From Cryptomeria japonica (lineage: Eukaryota; Streptophyta; Pinopsida; Cupressales; Cupressaceae), in contig NC_081412.1 of the NCBI RefSeq assembly GCF_030272615.1, forward strand, positions 140,658,747 to 140,722,746: 64,000 nt of DNA, written 5' to 3'. Positions 1 to 11,800 of the stretch are shown one piece after another (the stretch's first letter is position 1; every line of letters starts with the position of its first letter). A model generated the notes under the pieces. That model saw only the letters and a list, made by a program, of their open reading frames with translations. It was not told the origin of the DNA and made no database searches. The position numbers and the translations under genes were made by a program.

Positions 1-1507
1 TGGCCGTTTTTGGTGTCTCCGGCATATAATGTTCTTGGTACATCTCTTGTTGTTGCGGTTGTGCTATGCCTTGATATCGATCTTGTTGTTGTACTTCTTA
101 GAGCCTAGGTTTATATTGCAATTGAGTATGTTGTTGATATTGCATAGGCGCCAATTGTGGTTGTGAAGTATGATAGCTTGTTTGCCTTGGCACATATTGT
201 GGCACATGTTGGTGTTGAGGCTAATGGATCAGAATTTGTTGACTTTGTGCCAATTGTTGTCGTGGTGTATATCCCATCATTTGTAAAAAACTTTGTTTAG
301 GTGGTTTTCGTTGCTTCTCCTTAAGATGGGGTATAGCACTTGCATTAACTTGCTGTGTTGTTTGTCCAATCCATTGTGATGGTTGCAAGTTTGCATTAAC
401 ATGTAATGGTGCCGAAGGCGCAGCAATTTGTTGTCGAATGCGAAATTGTTGTTGTTGCACATTACTTGTTTGCACATTCGATTGTACCTTTTGTGTATTA
501 CTCAATTGTTGCAAGAATTGTTGTTGGTGCAAACCACTATCCGTAGCCCTTTGTGTCGCCATTATCAAAGGATTTGTCGCAATAGTGTTTGACAAAGATA
601 TGGAGCTTAACGGGATATAGGAACTTTGTTGCAACATGGAATTGTTTTGGACATTGGTGATATCAAGGATTCCAGTCATGAAGCTTTCTTGCATCTTAGA
701 TTTCGATCCAATTTTATGCATGCAAGGAACCACTTCTTGTTGAGGGATAGTTGTCAATATTTGCGCGGTCTTCATTTGATCTTGTTGCACAGGTGTTGTG
801 TTGAATAATGGATTATTTATCGTCTCAAATGGTGACTTCTGAGGAATAGTCACTGTCAATGCCTTTGAAGCACGTTTACTCATCAATGTAGGTTGAGTTG
901 CTTGTTGTGCATTTTCTTCATTTGGATGCAGAGAGAAAGTTAACAACTCACCGCTTTGTTGTTCTTGCACATTGATTTGGTCACTTGAAGAGGTCACATT
1001 ACTCATCATGTTAAGATACTTTTGTGGAAACATCTTAAAGACCTTGTTCAAGAACTTATCCATCTTTTTTGTTATCTTTGGATCTTGAAGGAACATGTCA
1101 ACATCATTAGAAGCATCGGAATCGGATGAAGAATCTGGTTGGACATTTGGATTCATTTCTTGTTGAGTGCCTTGATCTAAACCAAATCCTTGCGAAAGTG
1201 TTTGTTCTTCATATAATGTTTGACTTTGAATGTCATGTTGCAGGTGTGGTTGATTCCAATTGAAAGGTGCACTTCCTCTTAGAGTTGGTGGAACACTCCC
1301 ATGTCCTGGTTTCATAGGTATAAACACTGGTTCATATAATGGAGGTGGTCCAAGTTGAACCGTTCCATATGGTGGTAGAGATGTGTCTGATGAACCTTCA
1401 ATTTGTATTGTTTGACTAGTTTGAAACTGCGAATTTGCTATGTTGTCCATGGGTTGATACATTGGTTCGCCCATCTTTTTAGATTTTGATCTTGTCTCAA
1501 CAGGCAT
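1..1507 (-). pseudogene. Gln-rich gag-like ORF of the gypsy-type element, broken
   Basis: Reading from the ATG at 1507, the frame is open for 428 codons to a TAG at 221-223. It stays Gln-rich beyond that stop, meets a TAA near 102-104, and continues to the window edge. The N terminus carries an ETRSKSK motif common at the start of plant gypsy gag proteins. The middle has an acidic Ser/Asp run, and the C-terminal half is dominated by Gln, Asn, Thr and Pro. No zinc knuckle or capsid core is visible, so the conserved part probably lies further left. Continuity of composition across both stops argues for one decayed gag. A host Q-rich regulator is possible but fits the LTR context worse. Confidence 0.6.
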
Positions 1508-3569
1508 GTCCCTTATGCAAATGCAATATTTTTGGAATTTTCAAAGATAATGTATGATATGCAACTAAGTGCAAACTTAAATGGATGAAAATGCAATCTA
1601 TGACAAGAATGCAACCTATGTTTTTGGTTGTTTTTGAATATTTTGACAAACTTATGAATGCAAATCTAAGAGAGGGACCCTTGGGAAATTGGAATGATGT
1701 CTAGACCTCAAAGGACAAAAGGATTTAAGTGACAAAGGACAAGATGACAATGTCTCCCCTATATGCTTGGATACTAAGCTAGGTTTGACGAAATGACATG
1801 GATGACAAAAGGACAAAAGGTTTGACAAGGTCTAGACTTCCTAACAATGACTTAGGGTTTATCAAAGATTTGGATCACTCAAGTATGACAAAACCTAGTT
1901 TTGAGACTATATGCAAAAGGACAATTACTATGCAAATGACCTTAATATGATATGATAATGACTTAAGCCTAATGAAAAGACTTAAGGTATGCGAATATGA
2001 ATGTATGACAATGGTATGACTTTAATGCAAGAGGACATATGAAAATGGATGACTCTTATTGATATGCAAAGGAGTATGACCTAGATGAAACCTAACCTTG
2101 GTACTTGACAATGAACTTTGCAAAATGCAACCTAGGATGAACCTAAATGTAAGTGACATGAATGTTGAGATAAGATTTTGAACAATGTTTGACAACCATG
2201 TTTGAAGGTGTTTTGAACTTTGTTGAACAAAATGTTCTTGTGTTTAGCCTTGTTTTGAATCAATTTGTCTTGTTCTTGAAATGAGATGCAATTCAACTTT
2301 TGACAAGTAAATAATACAAGATATTTCAACTTAGACTCAAGACAATCATGCTCATTCCCACATTTCTTATGGTAGGCAAGGACATTAGGTACTTGAGAGG
2401 TAGACTCATTATGGGATTCAAGGAGAATACATAGATGCTTGACCGCATGGGCTCCCCTCCATGGCACTCACTTCTTAGGGCAGCCAAGCATCAGTCCCCA
2501 TGGAAATATCCCCATGGCGAACTTAGTATCTCTTCCAAGTATCCGAACTTGTCCTTCTCAAGCAACTAGAAGGGTTTTTGGCCTCTAAAAACAAGGTGTT
2601 TAGTCAGGATTTCTGTTAAGCTTTACTCCTTGATGTCACGCAAGCGTGATTGAGACATTAAGCCCATCAAGATACCAAACAAATGTAGTCGCGCAAGCAT
2701 GATTTAGACCATGAGGTCCTACTTAGATGTTGATATGAGAAAGAGTCCAAGGGTCATCACTTCCCAAGTAACTGCAATTCCCACGTAACCCTTCCTTCAA
2801 AGCTTTCGCCCATCAGGTATTTTTTTATAGTGAGTTAGAATGCCAAGGTATTCTAGCCGTACTCACTTTGGGTCATTCCCTTCTCATGATTATCACTTGC
2901 TTGCAAAAACAAATGGTCGGGAAGGCAGGCCCTCTAAAGGTGACACACAATCAAAACAATGAACATGGTATCGAAGATCTAGATTTCTGATCACCCTAGG
3001 AAGGATGAGAGCATACTCTCCTACTCCAATGTCACACTCAACAATCAAAGCAAAAACATGTTCATTCCAACCTATTTAGAAATCACTAGGTGCCTAAAAA
3101 TTAATTGCAAACACCAAGTTTAGTTGTTTCTCCAAGGCAACCTGCAAAACCCAAGTTAGAAGTTTGAGGTGTTTATTCTTTGACTATCGATTCTGCATAA
3201 AACATGTTAGTAGTTTCATTTGTTGTCTTTTCCATGCGTATGCCAAGATCCTGCACAGATAATTAGTACCAAAGTCAAAAAACAGAAAACAAAATGCAAA
3301 AACAAAACAAATTTCAAGTAAAACACTGCATTTTTACCTCTGTTCTAGACTTTACACAGGCGCAAAAGTCATGACACAGGTGTAGAAGTCATGACACAGG
3401 CACAGAATGTCTTCAACACAGGTGCAAGTTGCTTGACACAGGCACAGGTTGTCTCACACAGGTGCAGAAGTCCCCAGAAAGCCCTGCATTACCCTATTTT
3501 TGGGTTTTTTGGCCTGCAAATCAACTCAAAAGCACTCAAAGACATAGTAAAGGGGTTAGATGGTTAGTG
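1508..3569 (-). other. Long untranslated leader of the gypsy-type element
   Basis: About 2 kb between primer site and gag start with no sustained reading frame. It is rich in short GACAAAAGGACAA-like words (around 1680-1930) and contains a 20-bp periodic repeat at 3354-3470. A long leader of this sort is known from several plant gypsy lineages. No gene is seen. Confidence 0.6.
3354..3470. repeat. 20-bp periodic repeat (ACACAGG, six copies)
   Basis: The heptamer ACACAGG occurs at 3354, 3374, 3394, 3416, 3436 and 3456, so the spacing is 20, 20, 22, 20 and 20 bp. Each copy is followed by a CGCA/TGCA/CACA-like word. It lies in the leader just downstream of the primer site in the element's sense. 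Confidence 0.85.
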
Positions 3570-3587
3570 TTCACGTTGGGTTCACCA
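3570..3587 (-). other. Primer-binding site of the gypsy-type element
   Basis: On the minus strand the sequence five bases after the LTR end reads TGGTGAACCCAACGTGAA. It starts with the TGG expected to pair with a tRNA CCA end. It does not match the initiator-Met site used by the copia elements in this window. The tRNA was not identified. Confidence 0.6.
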
Positions 3588-3592
3588 ATTAA

Positions 3593-5054
3593 TGTAGCAT
3601 AGGAAATAGGGAATCATCACAAACAATATAGGAATATTAGTCATAGCTCAATCACGAAAGCTTAAATGTAATGATCTATCCTAAACACACTCAATAAAGA
3701 TATAAAGATAAAAACATTCAAAAGTAAATACCATTCAAACCATATGCAGATCTGAATGCTTCCTTCATGCGGCTCCATTGTTCTTCTTTCCTCTCCAAAT
3801 AGTTTTTGTTGTGGATCTCACCTACAAGTGTGCACACATAATTGAAAGCAAGTAGACAAGATTATTGATCAAGAGTACTTGAAATGTGATTGATTAGAAA
3901 TTCGATAATCTGATTATTCTGATTCTCATTATTAGCCAAGATTGAAGAAATTCATCCAATTTATAGAAAAATTGGAGAGATGACAAGATTAGCATGATTC
4001 AATTCAAATGGAAATTGCAAATCAATTATGTCAATTATTACAAATTATGACAAATTATGCACTTTCTATGCAAAATTTGTTGATTGATAATTTATGACAA
4101 CTTCTATGTCAAAAATTGATTGATTTGTCAATTATGACAAATTATGACAAATTGACATGTCATTTCCATGAATTTAGGAGAGAAATAGGAGGAAATTGAA
4201 ATTAGGAATTTAGAAAAAGAGGGAAAAATAGGAATTAGGATAAATTAGGTGAATTAATTAATAATTTGTCATTTATTAATTAATTCACAAAAAGAGGAAT
4301 AATTAGCCAATTAAATGAACATTTAATTGTGACAAAAAGACTTAGGATAAACAAGCAATTTATTAATCCTAGAGGAAGAAATGACAAATAAGGTTAAATG
4401 ATTAAATCATGAAACCCTAGAAGATGAATTAGGTCTTGATGAAAGATAATTGACTCGATCATGATTTGGATTGACAAAGGACCAATGTGATAAATGATTT
4501 GATTGATAAAATGCGCCAACTGACGAGGAACAATGACTAATTGATCCAAATTGACATAATTGAGACAGACAACAATCGATGACCAATCGATCGCAAGATG
4601 ACAAAATTGACAAGAGGACAAGGATCGATGACAAAATAGATTGCAGGATGATAGGATTGAAAATGACCACGATCAATGACAAATCGATCGCAAAATGACA
4701 AAATCAAACATGACAACGATTGATGACAAATCGATCGCAAAACGACAAGATTGAAAAGAGGATAAAACCCTAATTTAGGATTGACGATGTCCAAAATGAT
4801 GACAAATGAGCACGCTCATTGATGCAATAGGATAAGATCGATCAAAATCATGACTGGATAATGTTGTCGACAAGACCAAATTCGAGAGTAAGATGAATGA
4901 AGAATGTAGAAGAATGACTCGATGCTCGCAAATAATAAAGACCAAGTGCGTGACATAGGAGAAAACGTTAATGCGATGCAAAAACCTAAAATGAGGCAAT
5001 GCACAAATGTTAAAGTATGACTCCGCAAGTGTTGACCATTTTTAGGTGTCTACA
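3593..5054 (-). repeat. 5' LTR of the gypsy-type element
   Basis: A 1,462-bp LTR, read on the minus strand from TGTAGACACCTAAAAATGG at 5054 to ...ATGCTACA at 3593. The terminal TGTAG/CTACA inverted repeat and the adjacent primer site fix both ends. The solo LTR at 16679-18228 has matching ends (TGTAGACACCTAAAA on the minus strand) and similar length, so it belongs to the same or a sister family. Confidence 0.8.
4575..4765. repeat. Degenerate ~48-bp tandem repeat inside the LTR
   Basis: About four copies of a unit built around GATGACAAATCGATCGCAAAATGACAA-like words. The TCGATCGCAA core or its variant appears near 4587, 4639, 4684 and 4731. The central TCGATCGA-like word is self-complementary. 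Confidence 0.7.
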
Positions 5055-5497
5055 GCAGCATTGGATTCCTTCAAGGTTGTATTCTTAGAAATAGCCATGT
5101 TTAGTTCACCTAGCATTTCTTCTTTTTCCATTTTACTCTCTTGGAGATGAGTGGTAAGGGAATTGATTTCTTGCTTCAGCTTGGAGATCTCATGATCTTT
5201 GTCTTTTACCAGATCTTCAGCTTTCCTTCAGTTCTCAAGATCTTGACACATTCTGATAGTCAGTCCTTCCAGTTCCCTTCTCAGGTTGGCATTAGATTCA
5301 TTCAATTTTTCAACTTCTTCAACTAGGGTTTACATGTCTGCTTCATCAGAAGAACTATTTTCAGTAAGCTCCATTAGTTTCTCAGCATGCTCTCTTCTTT
5401 TTGCTAGAGAGGCTTTATATTTGACTTTGAGTTCATCATAGGCATTCTCAGTCTGAGTGAGCTGATGAGTAAGTTCCCTCATAGTGTATTCCCCCAT
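5055..5497 (-). pseudogene. Coiled-coil gag-like protein, N-terminal fragment
   Basis: From the ATG at 5497 (minus strand) about 148 codons read in one frame apart from two stops (TAA near residue 68, TGA near residue 100). The chain is almost entirely heptad-like: Leu/Ile/Met spaced among Glu, Lys, Gln and Asn, typical of a long coiled coil. It matches the same region of the zinc-knuckle gag at 36487-37489, for example LTIRMCQDLEN here against MTMRFCKDIQG there. The 3' part is separated by the gypsy insertion. Confidence 0.65.
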
Positions 5498-5533
5498 ATC
5501 TCCTTCCAAGTGGTTAGACTTATAGAAAGGTTT

Positions 5534-5545
5534 TCTTTGATACCA
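5534..5545 (-). other. Primer-binding site (initiator-Met tRNA type)
   Basis: Minus-strand TGGTATCAAAGA directly follows the LTR end. It differs by a base or two from the usual TGGTATCAGAGC of Ty1/copia elements. Confidence 0.65.
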
Positions 5546-5547
5546 AT

Positions 5548-6868
5548 TGATGAATACTAAGGGGGGGGGGGGGGTGAATTAGTATACCAAAAAATACTGA
5601 ACTCAAACTCTTAAACAGTTTAGCAGTTAACCGGTATAACAAATTTACTAACAAACTAGTTAAGACAAATGCAAACCAAACAACACATAAGGCATTCACC
5701 CACAAGAGCACAATCACCATAACACAAGATGTTTTGATGTGGAAACCCAAATGGGAAAAACCACGGTGAGCAGAAACTCACAAGTAACTATCTACAGAAT
5801 AGAAACTAGACTGGTTAAGGTTAGACCAGTTAAGGTCATACCGGTTAAGGTCATACAATGTTCTTCACCAGAACAGATCCTATTAGGAATCTAGATCTTT
5901 GCTAGGAGACGAGTCTTGCTAAAGACTACCTTGTGAGAGGATTTCAGTTGTGAACCACCTTGTTAGAGGATTTACAAAGGCTTTGTTAGGCCTACCCAGT
6001 TAAGGGTTTAAGACTTGTCAAAGATATGAGTAATCAACAAGTAGATGATCTAGCTACTAGCATAGTATGCTTGGTTAGTTCCTTGATAGCTCATTGTTAA
6101 TGCACATTTAGCATTACTTCAGTCTTCAATATCTCCAAACTCTGTTTCTTCACATAAACCTAATCTTGTCTTCCATGATCGCACATACAAAACCCTCATC
6201 TACACCTAAAACCCTAGACATGATGTCCTTATAAAGGAGTCTGATTTCGTGTCGGTCTAATATGATTACATTACAAGTTCCTAGGTTCAGTGCATCTAGA
6301 CACATTTGGTAACACGACACAAAGTCACCGCCAAAGTGTCAGTGGATAAAAACTCATCACAGAAATACCGGTTGGTAACCCATCACAGAGTAATACTGGT
6401 TCATACATTTTACCAATTACCGGTTGTCAAAATGAAGATTGGAAAAGTGTTAACTACCACTTTGTTCCTTTGTACCACTTTAAGTTCCTCGAACTGCTTG
6501 AGGTCTTCATACCGCTTTGGGTCTTCAGTTAGTTTGTGACTGCTAAACACCTTCTATAAAACACCGATAGTCTAAAGACTATAATACATAATACCAGTTG
6601 GAACAATTACCGGCTGAGCATAACTCATACAGAAAGTGATCACAAAACAAGTGTGTGTCCATTAATGACAATCAAGTTCCTCGAACTGCTTGAGGTCTTC
6701 ATACCGCTTTGGGTCTTCAGTTAGTTTGTGACCGCTAAACACCTTCTATAAAACACCGATAGTCTAAAGACTATAATACATAATACCAGTTGGAACATTT
6801 ATTGGTTGAGCATAACTCATATAGAAAGTGATCACAAAACAAGTGTGTGTCCATTAATGACAATCACA
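5548..6868 (-). repeat. 5' LTR of the coiled-coil-gag element
   Basis: Read on the minus strand from TGTGATTGTCATTAATGG at 6868 to ...TTAGTATTCATCA at 5548. The 3' end contains a run of 13 C (G on the plus strand, about 5562-5574) followed by TTAGTATTC. This is the same C-tract/TAGTAT arrangement seen at the LTR ends of the 35609-42256 element. The outer boundary at 6868 is less certain than the inner one, because no second LTR is in the window. Confidence 0.55.
6482..6865. repeat. 192-bp tandem duplication
   Basis: Two nearly identical 192-bp units, 6482-6673 and 6674-6865, both starting AAGTTCCTCGAACTGCTTGA. Only a few substitutions separate them, so the duplication is recent relative to the age of the LTR. 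It lies at the transcription-upstream (U3) end of the LTR. Confidence 0.9.
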
Positions 6869-7559
6869 AGATCATAAAAAATGCCAATAGAGAAGTAGTA
6901 TGAAATTTTTTCATAGGATTAGGTTGTTTATTATTTCTTGTATTATGCGTGTGAGCAACTACAATATAGCTAGGTTATTGTTGATTCATCATGTTTCTTT
7001 GAGTGATTTGTTTTGTAAAGTTAAAGAAGTAATGGGTATGTGTGGTTGGATTCTTACCACCTTTAAAAACAAACTCTGGTTTTTTAAAGGTTGAGGAATA
7101 TTAGGACAAAGTTCCACAACAATCTTAGGCTTTTTAGGTTTAGTCTTATAACCAATAACATGTATCATGTTAATTAACCTCTGAAAAAGTGTTAGTTTAG
7201 GAGATATAGAGGATAACTCAATAGAGATAAATTCATCAAGGGTGTCATCTAGCATATTAGAGTCATAACTACTAAATGGCTCATCAAATACATGAAAATA
7301 TTTTAAGAGATACAACATGACTAGATAACCTACTTTCTCCAAGATAAGGCTTGATTTTGTCTTTTAAGGTTTTGATTTTATAACCTAAGAATAGAAAGAT
7401 TTTTTCTAACTAACGCCTTTAAATGATGTAATATAATGAGATAAAGCATCCAAAACACTAATGTAATCTCAAAAAATACTATAAAAGACACAAAAATGCA
7501 TATCAAATAGATTTTTTATAATAAAAAGAATGTTAAAGAAGTTGCATTCACCAAAATGT
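6869..7559. other. AT-rich spacer, possible coding remnant
   Basis: Spacer between the coiled-coil element and the copia element. A minus-strand frame of 117 codons (6989-7342) has a Lys-rich centre. I recognise no family and it has no neighbours to support it. Without the copia insertion this segment joins 14550 onward. Confidence 0.4.
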
Positions 7560-8766
7560 TGTTGGCCATTTGGTGGAATTGATTATGTGCTCCATTGATG
7601 TTTTGTCATTGATGCCAACACTAGCTATTTGGATGCTTTATTGACACCCTTCTAGTCCCAGTAGGTTGAGTGGTTTTTGGTTAACTTAGATCCGACATGA
7701 TTTGGTAGGATCTCGTATAGTTTGGTGATGGAATTGACTTGTTCATGATACTTATACTCATATTTGGTTAGTTGGTTGTGGTTTGGAGATTGGATATTAT
7801 CCTGCTTGCTTATAAGATTGGTTTAAGGTTCCGAAGAGGGTTTCACCAGTAGAGCTTTTGGTGGAGATCTTTGATGAACTACATAAGTTGTGTTGATGCA
7901 ACTTCTAATGGACTTTCAGGATATTGTTGGTGATCATGTTTGAGACTTTGCGATTGGAGATCATTGCTGAAGCATGTGGACCTATACTTGGTCCCGGTTG
8001 ATGTAGGTTATGGACCGACTTTAATGTAACGTGTTGATAGGACCTATTATTTACGAGATGACTTATGTGTTGATATTATTTGTTTGGTCTAAGGACAACA
8101 TGGTTATATAATTGGTTTATTATTTGGTGGCCAACCTGATTGTTTATGGTCGAGGGTTTGTATATATAGATGTAAGATCTCATAGTAGATCATCATGGTT
8201 ATTGTTAGAGGTCATGGTCAAGGAATATAATGTGTGAATAATGTAATATCATTTAGGCCGAGGATTTGGTCGATCATTGGAGATCGAAATGGGTTTATGT
8301 AAGAGGATTTAGTCCTCTAGTATTGAGATTAACCAGAACAGTACTCGAGCATAGGAGATGTTATCTTTTACAGTTCAACACTTGTCTGGATTGTAGTCTG
8401 GATTTCTATGTAGTTAGTGAGGCTCCTTTTTGTGATGAGCAGTGTGCTCTAGGCTATTGGCCTTCCTACAAGTGTAGGCTCCTTAATTGTAATTCACATA
8501 CTTACTGCGAAAGGATTATTTGACTATGGGAGGCTTCCCACCATGGTTTTTCCGTTTACAGTGTTTTCCACATACAAATCTTGGTGTTATGTGGATGACT
8601 TTTATTCTATGATTATTGTTTATACTTAATTGGTTTATCTGCTATTCCAGTATTAATGTTTTGGGTTCCAGTATTAAAGTTTAAATTGCTAATGGTTCCT
8701 GTAATCTGTGACAACTGAGTCACCCCACCCTCTCAGTTGTCTTCCGGTTATTTGAAATGTCTAACA
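7560..8766 (+). repeat. 5' LTR of copia A
   Basis: 1,207 bp, TGTTGGCCATTTGG...ATGTCTAACA. Near its 3' end CACCCCACCCTCTCAGT matches the C-tract/CTCAGT motif of other copia LTRs in this window. Confidence 0.9.
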
Positions 8767-8768
8767 AT

Positions 8769-8780
8769 TGGTATCAGAGC
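8769..8780 (+). other. Primer-binding site of copia A
   Basis: TGGTATCAGAGC two bases after the LTR, complementary to the 3' end of initiator-Met tRNA. This is the standard plant copia primer. Confidence 0.9.
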
Positions 8781-8823
8781 TTTGGTCCTCTCTGCAGAAA
8801 GTTAACCACTTGAGGAAGATCTT

Positions 8824-11800
8824 ATGGCGACTAATAGTTCAAGTTCATCTAGTTATTCTGGAGCTATCTTTTGAAGGGATATTCCAAGGCTTAATGGAAC
8901 AAATTACACAGTATGGAAGATTTGGATGGAGACTCATTTGAGATATCTTGGCAAAGAGATTTGGGAGATCACATAGAATGGTCTCACACCTTATAATCCA
9001 GGATTTGGCAATCCTCCTCTGACAAACCTGGACAAGGAGCTTGAGAATGATTGTAGAGAAAGAGAAGCCCTCTTGTGTGCACTTTTTGATCAACAAATAA
9101 TGGGATTAAGCGACAAATCATTTGAAAAGGCTATATGGGATAAGTTGGAGACTCTTAATGAAGGTGACCCTACATTGAAGATTTCTAAACTTGATGGTTA
9201 CTGGGTGAGATATGAAAACCTGAAGATGGAAGAAGATGAAAGGATTACTACATTCATGGAAAGGGTAAATGAGATTGTTATGGGAATTCAATGTTGTGGT
9301 GGACCTTTGAGTGAAGACAAAATTGTTTCTAAAGTCTTGAGAGCCCTATCACCGACTTACAAAATGAAGGCTACTACTATTAATGAGTTCAAAAGAATGG
9401 CTAATACATCTGTCAACATAGATAATTTGGTTGGGAAACTATCTTATTTTGAGCTTGAGGAATTTGGACCTTCTAGAGCTCTGAAGACTGAACCTACTTT
9501 TCATGCATCTACATCTACAACTGGTAAGCAAGACTAGAAAGATTTATATGCAAAGGAAGTGGAAGATATGAAGAGAGAAGATGATGAGTTTGAGCATCTT
9601 GAAGCACTATTTACTAGAAGAGTATCGAAAGGACCGGTAGGAAGTAAGTATGAAGGAAAAGCAATTGAAGATTTGAAGAAAGAGTCAGAAGATCATTTAA
9701 GCCTAACCCTAGATATCAGATCAAGTATAAATACAAGAAAAATAGAGACAAATCATGCTTCATAGCAGATGAGGAAGGCATTACTGATTTAGATGATGAA
9801 CTAGCAGAAGACTCTGCTAGTGGATCTGGAAGTGGAAAGGAATGGGTATTCTTGGCTATCAAGGAAGATGATCTGGCATTGGAAGAGAATGTACCTGAAG
9901 AGAAGACACTTGCTGCTAAAATTGAAGACAAGTATGAATGGGTAATTGATAGTGGTTGTTCACATCATATGATTGGAGATAAAGGGAAGTTTCTGTCTTT
10001 GCAAGAATTTGATGGTGGTCTAGTTAGATTTGGAGATGACAAGGCATGCATCATCAAAGGAAAAGGAACTATGTCATTGGATGGTAAGAACAATAATGAC
10101 AATGTTTATTATGTTGAACGTTTGAAGCATAATCTTTCGAGTGTAGGACAATTGGTAGAGAAGGGATTTCAATTACAGTTCAAGGATGGAAAATGCAAAA
10201 TCATTAATAGATCTGGCTTGGAGATTGCAACCGATACACAGACAAAAGGTAATATATTTCATTTGAACTCCAGTGAGAAGACATGTTTGATTACACAGAT
10301 TGATGAGAGTTGGCTATGGCATAAAAGGTTGTGTTGTGTAAATTTTGATTGCACTGTGAAGATCAGTTCAACTAAGGCAGTTAGGGGTATACGTAAGATT
10401 ATGAAGCCCTATAATCCGGTATGTAAAGAATGTCAAATGGGTAAACAGGTCAGAACCTCTTTTAGAAGTATACAAGATAAATCAAATGATGTTCTTGATC
10501 TTATTCATATTGATTTGTGTGGCCCTGCTAGAGTTAAAATTTTTCATGGTGATAGATATTTCATGCTAATCATTGATGATTATTCTAGAATGATGTTGGT
10601 TACTTTTCTGAGAGAAAAATCTGAAGCATTTGAAAAGTTTAAAATCTTTAAGACTAAAGTGGAAACTAAGATAGGATTGAAGATTAAATATTTGAGATCA
10701 GATCATGGTGGTGAATTCACATCTTGTGAGTTTAATAACTTTTGTGACAGAAGACAATTTTCTACTCCCTGGACACCCCAGTAGAATGGATTTGTGGAAA
10801 GGAAAAACATAACTATCTTGGATGCTACTAGAACAATGATGAAAGCTAGTCTACCTCATATCTATTGGAGAGAAGCAACGAGTACAACAGTTTATACATT
10901 CAACATAGTACATATCAAAGGAGAAACTGGTAAGACACCTTATGAATTATGGTTTGGCAATACACCTACAGTTAAGTATTTTAGAGTTTTTGGTAGTAAA
11001 TGTTATATCAGGAGAGATGATATTATTAGGAAATTTGATCCTAGATGTGATGAAGGCATATTTCTTGGTTATTCTAATGAAAGCAAAGCATATAGATGTT
11101 ACAACAAGAGATTATAGAGAATTGTGGAGAGTGCTAATATCAAAGTAGATGAGATGAACATAAGTCAAAACAAAGTTTATGAGAAGGAACCGATAATGGA
11201 AATCATTATATCTGAACTAGTAGCACCTTTATCGGAACAAAGAGTTGAACCAGTTACTCCGGAAACATCAGAGAATTCTACAGGAAGTGAAGAACAAGGA
11301 AGAGGTACAAAAAGTTAGAAGTCTCCTATGCACGTGAGATTGAATCATTCTGAAGATCAAATCATTGAGGATAAGAGCAATGGAGTAATGATAAGAAGAA
11401 GACTGACAACAAATGAGGTATGTTTAAATTCACAAGTTGAACTAGCATCAGTAATTGAGTCATGTAAAGATGAATATTGGTTGAAAGCTATGGAAGAAGA
11501 ATTAGATCAGAGTGAGAAAAATAACACATGGACCTTGGTTCCCCGACCTAAAAAATAAAAAATGTTATTGGAACTAAATGGGTTTTTAGAAATAAATTAA
11601 ATGAGGATGGTCAAGTTATAAGGGATAAGGCTAGATTAGATTGTAAAGGACATTCTTAGAAGGAAGGAATTGATTATGGAGAGACTTTTGCACCTGTAGC
11701 TAGGATTGAAGTTGTAAGAGTGTTTCTTGCCTATGTTGCTTATAAAAACTACAATGTTTATCAGATGGATGTTAAATGTGCATTTTTGAATGGGGATCTT

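Larger units (their letters stand above)
1..5054 (-). mobile_element. Ty3/gypsy-type LTR retrotransposon, 5' part
   Basis: The element reads right to left: a 5' LTR (3593-5054), a primer-binding site, a leader of about 2 kb, then a gag-like ORF that runs off the left edge. The LTR ends form a TGTAG...CTACA inverted repeat. The gypsy assignment rests on the architecture (long leader, gag opening with an ETRSKSK motif, a primer site that is not initiator-Met). No pol domain lies inside the window, so the superfamily is inferred. The right end sits in the coiled-coil gag of another element, so this insertion is the younger of the two. The target duplication cannot be checked because the left end is outside. 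Confidence 0.75.
5055..6868 (-). mobile_element. Coiled-coil-gag LTR element, 5' part, truncated by the gypsy insertion
   Basis: On the minus strand this holds an LTR (5548-6868), an initiator-Met primer site with one mismatch (5534-5545), and the first 148 codons of a coiled-coil protein. The protein ends where the gypsy-type element inserted (5054/5055). The coil resembles the gag of the pol-less element at 35609-42256, including a shared L/M-T-I/M-R-M/F-C-Q/K-D segment. The rest of the element should lie left of the window. No pol is visible, so whether this copy's family is autonomous is unknown. Confidence 0.65.

Noticed and set aside
221-1507. Long Q-rich frame as a host transcription regulator
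   Set aside because: Composition continues past two stops to the window edge, and the frame sits in gag position behind an LTR, primer site and leader. An element gag explains it better.
3354-3470. CRISPR-like array
   Set aside because: Periodic 20-bp units with no distinct repeat/spacer division, in plant LTR-element leader DNA and without cas genes.
8769-8780. tRNA gene at TGGTATCAGAGC sites
   Set aside because: These are short primer-binding sites complementary to a tRNA 3' end. No cloverleaf surrounds them.
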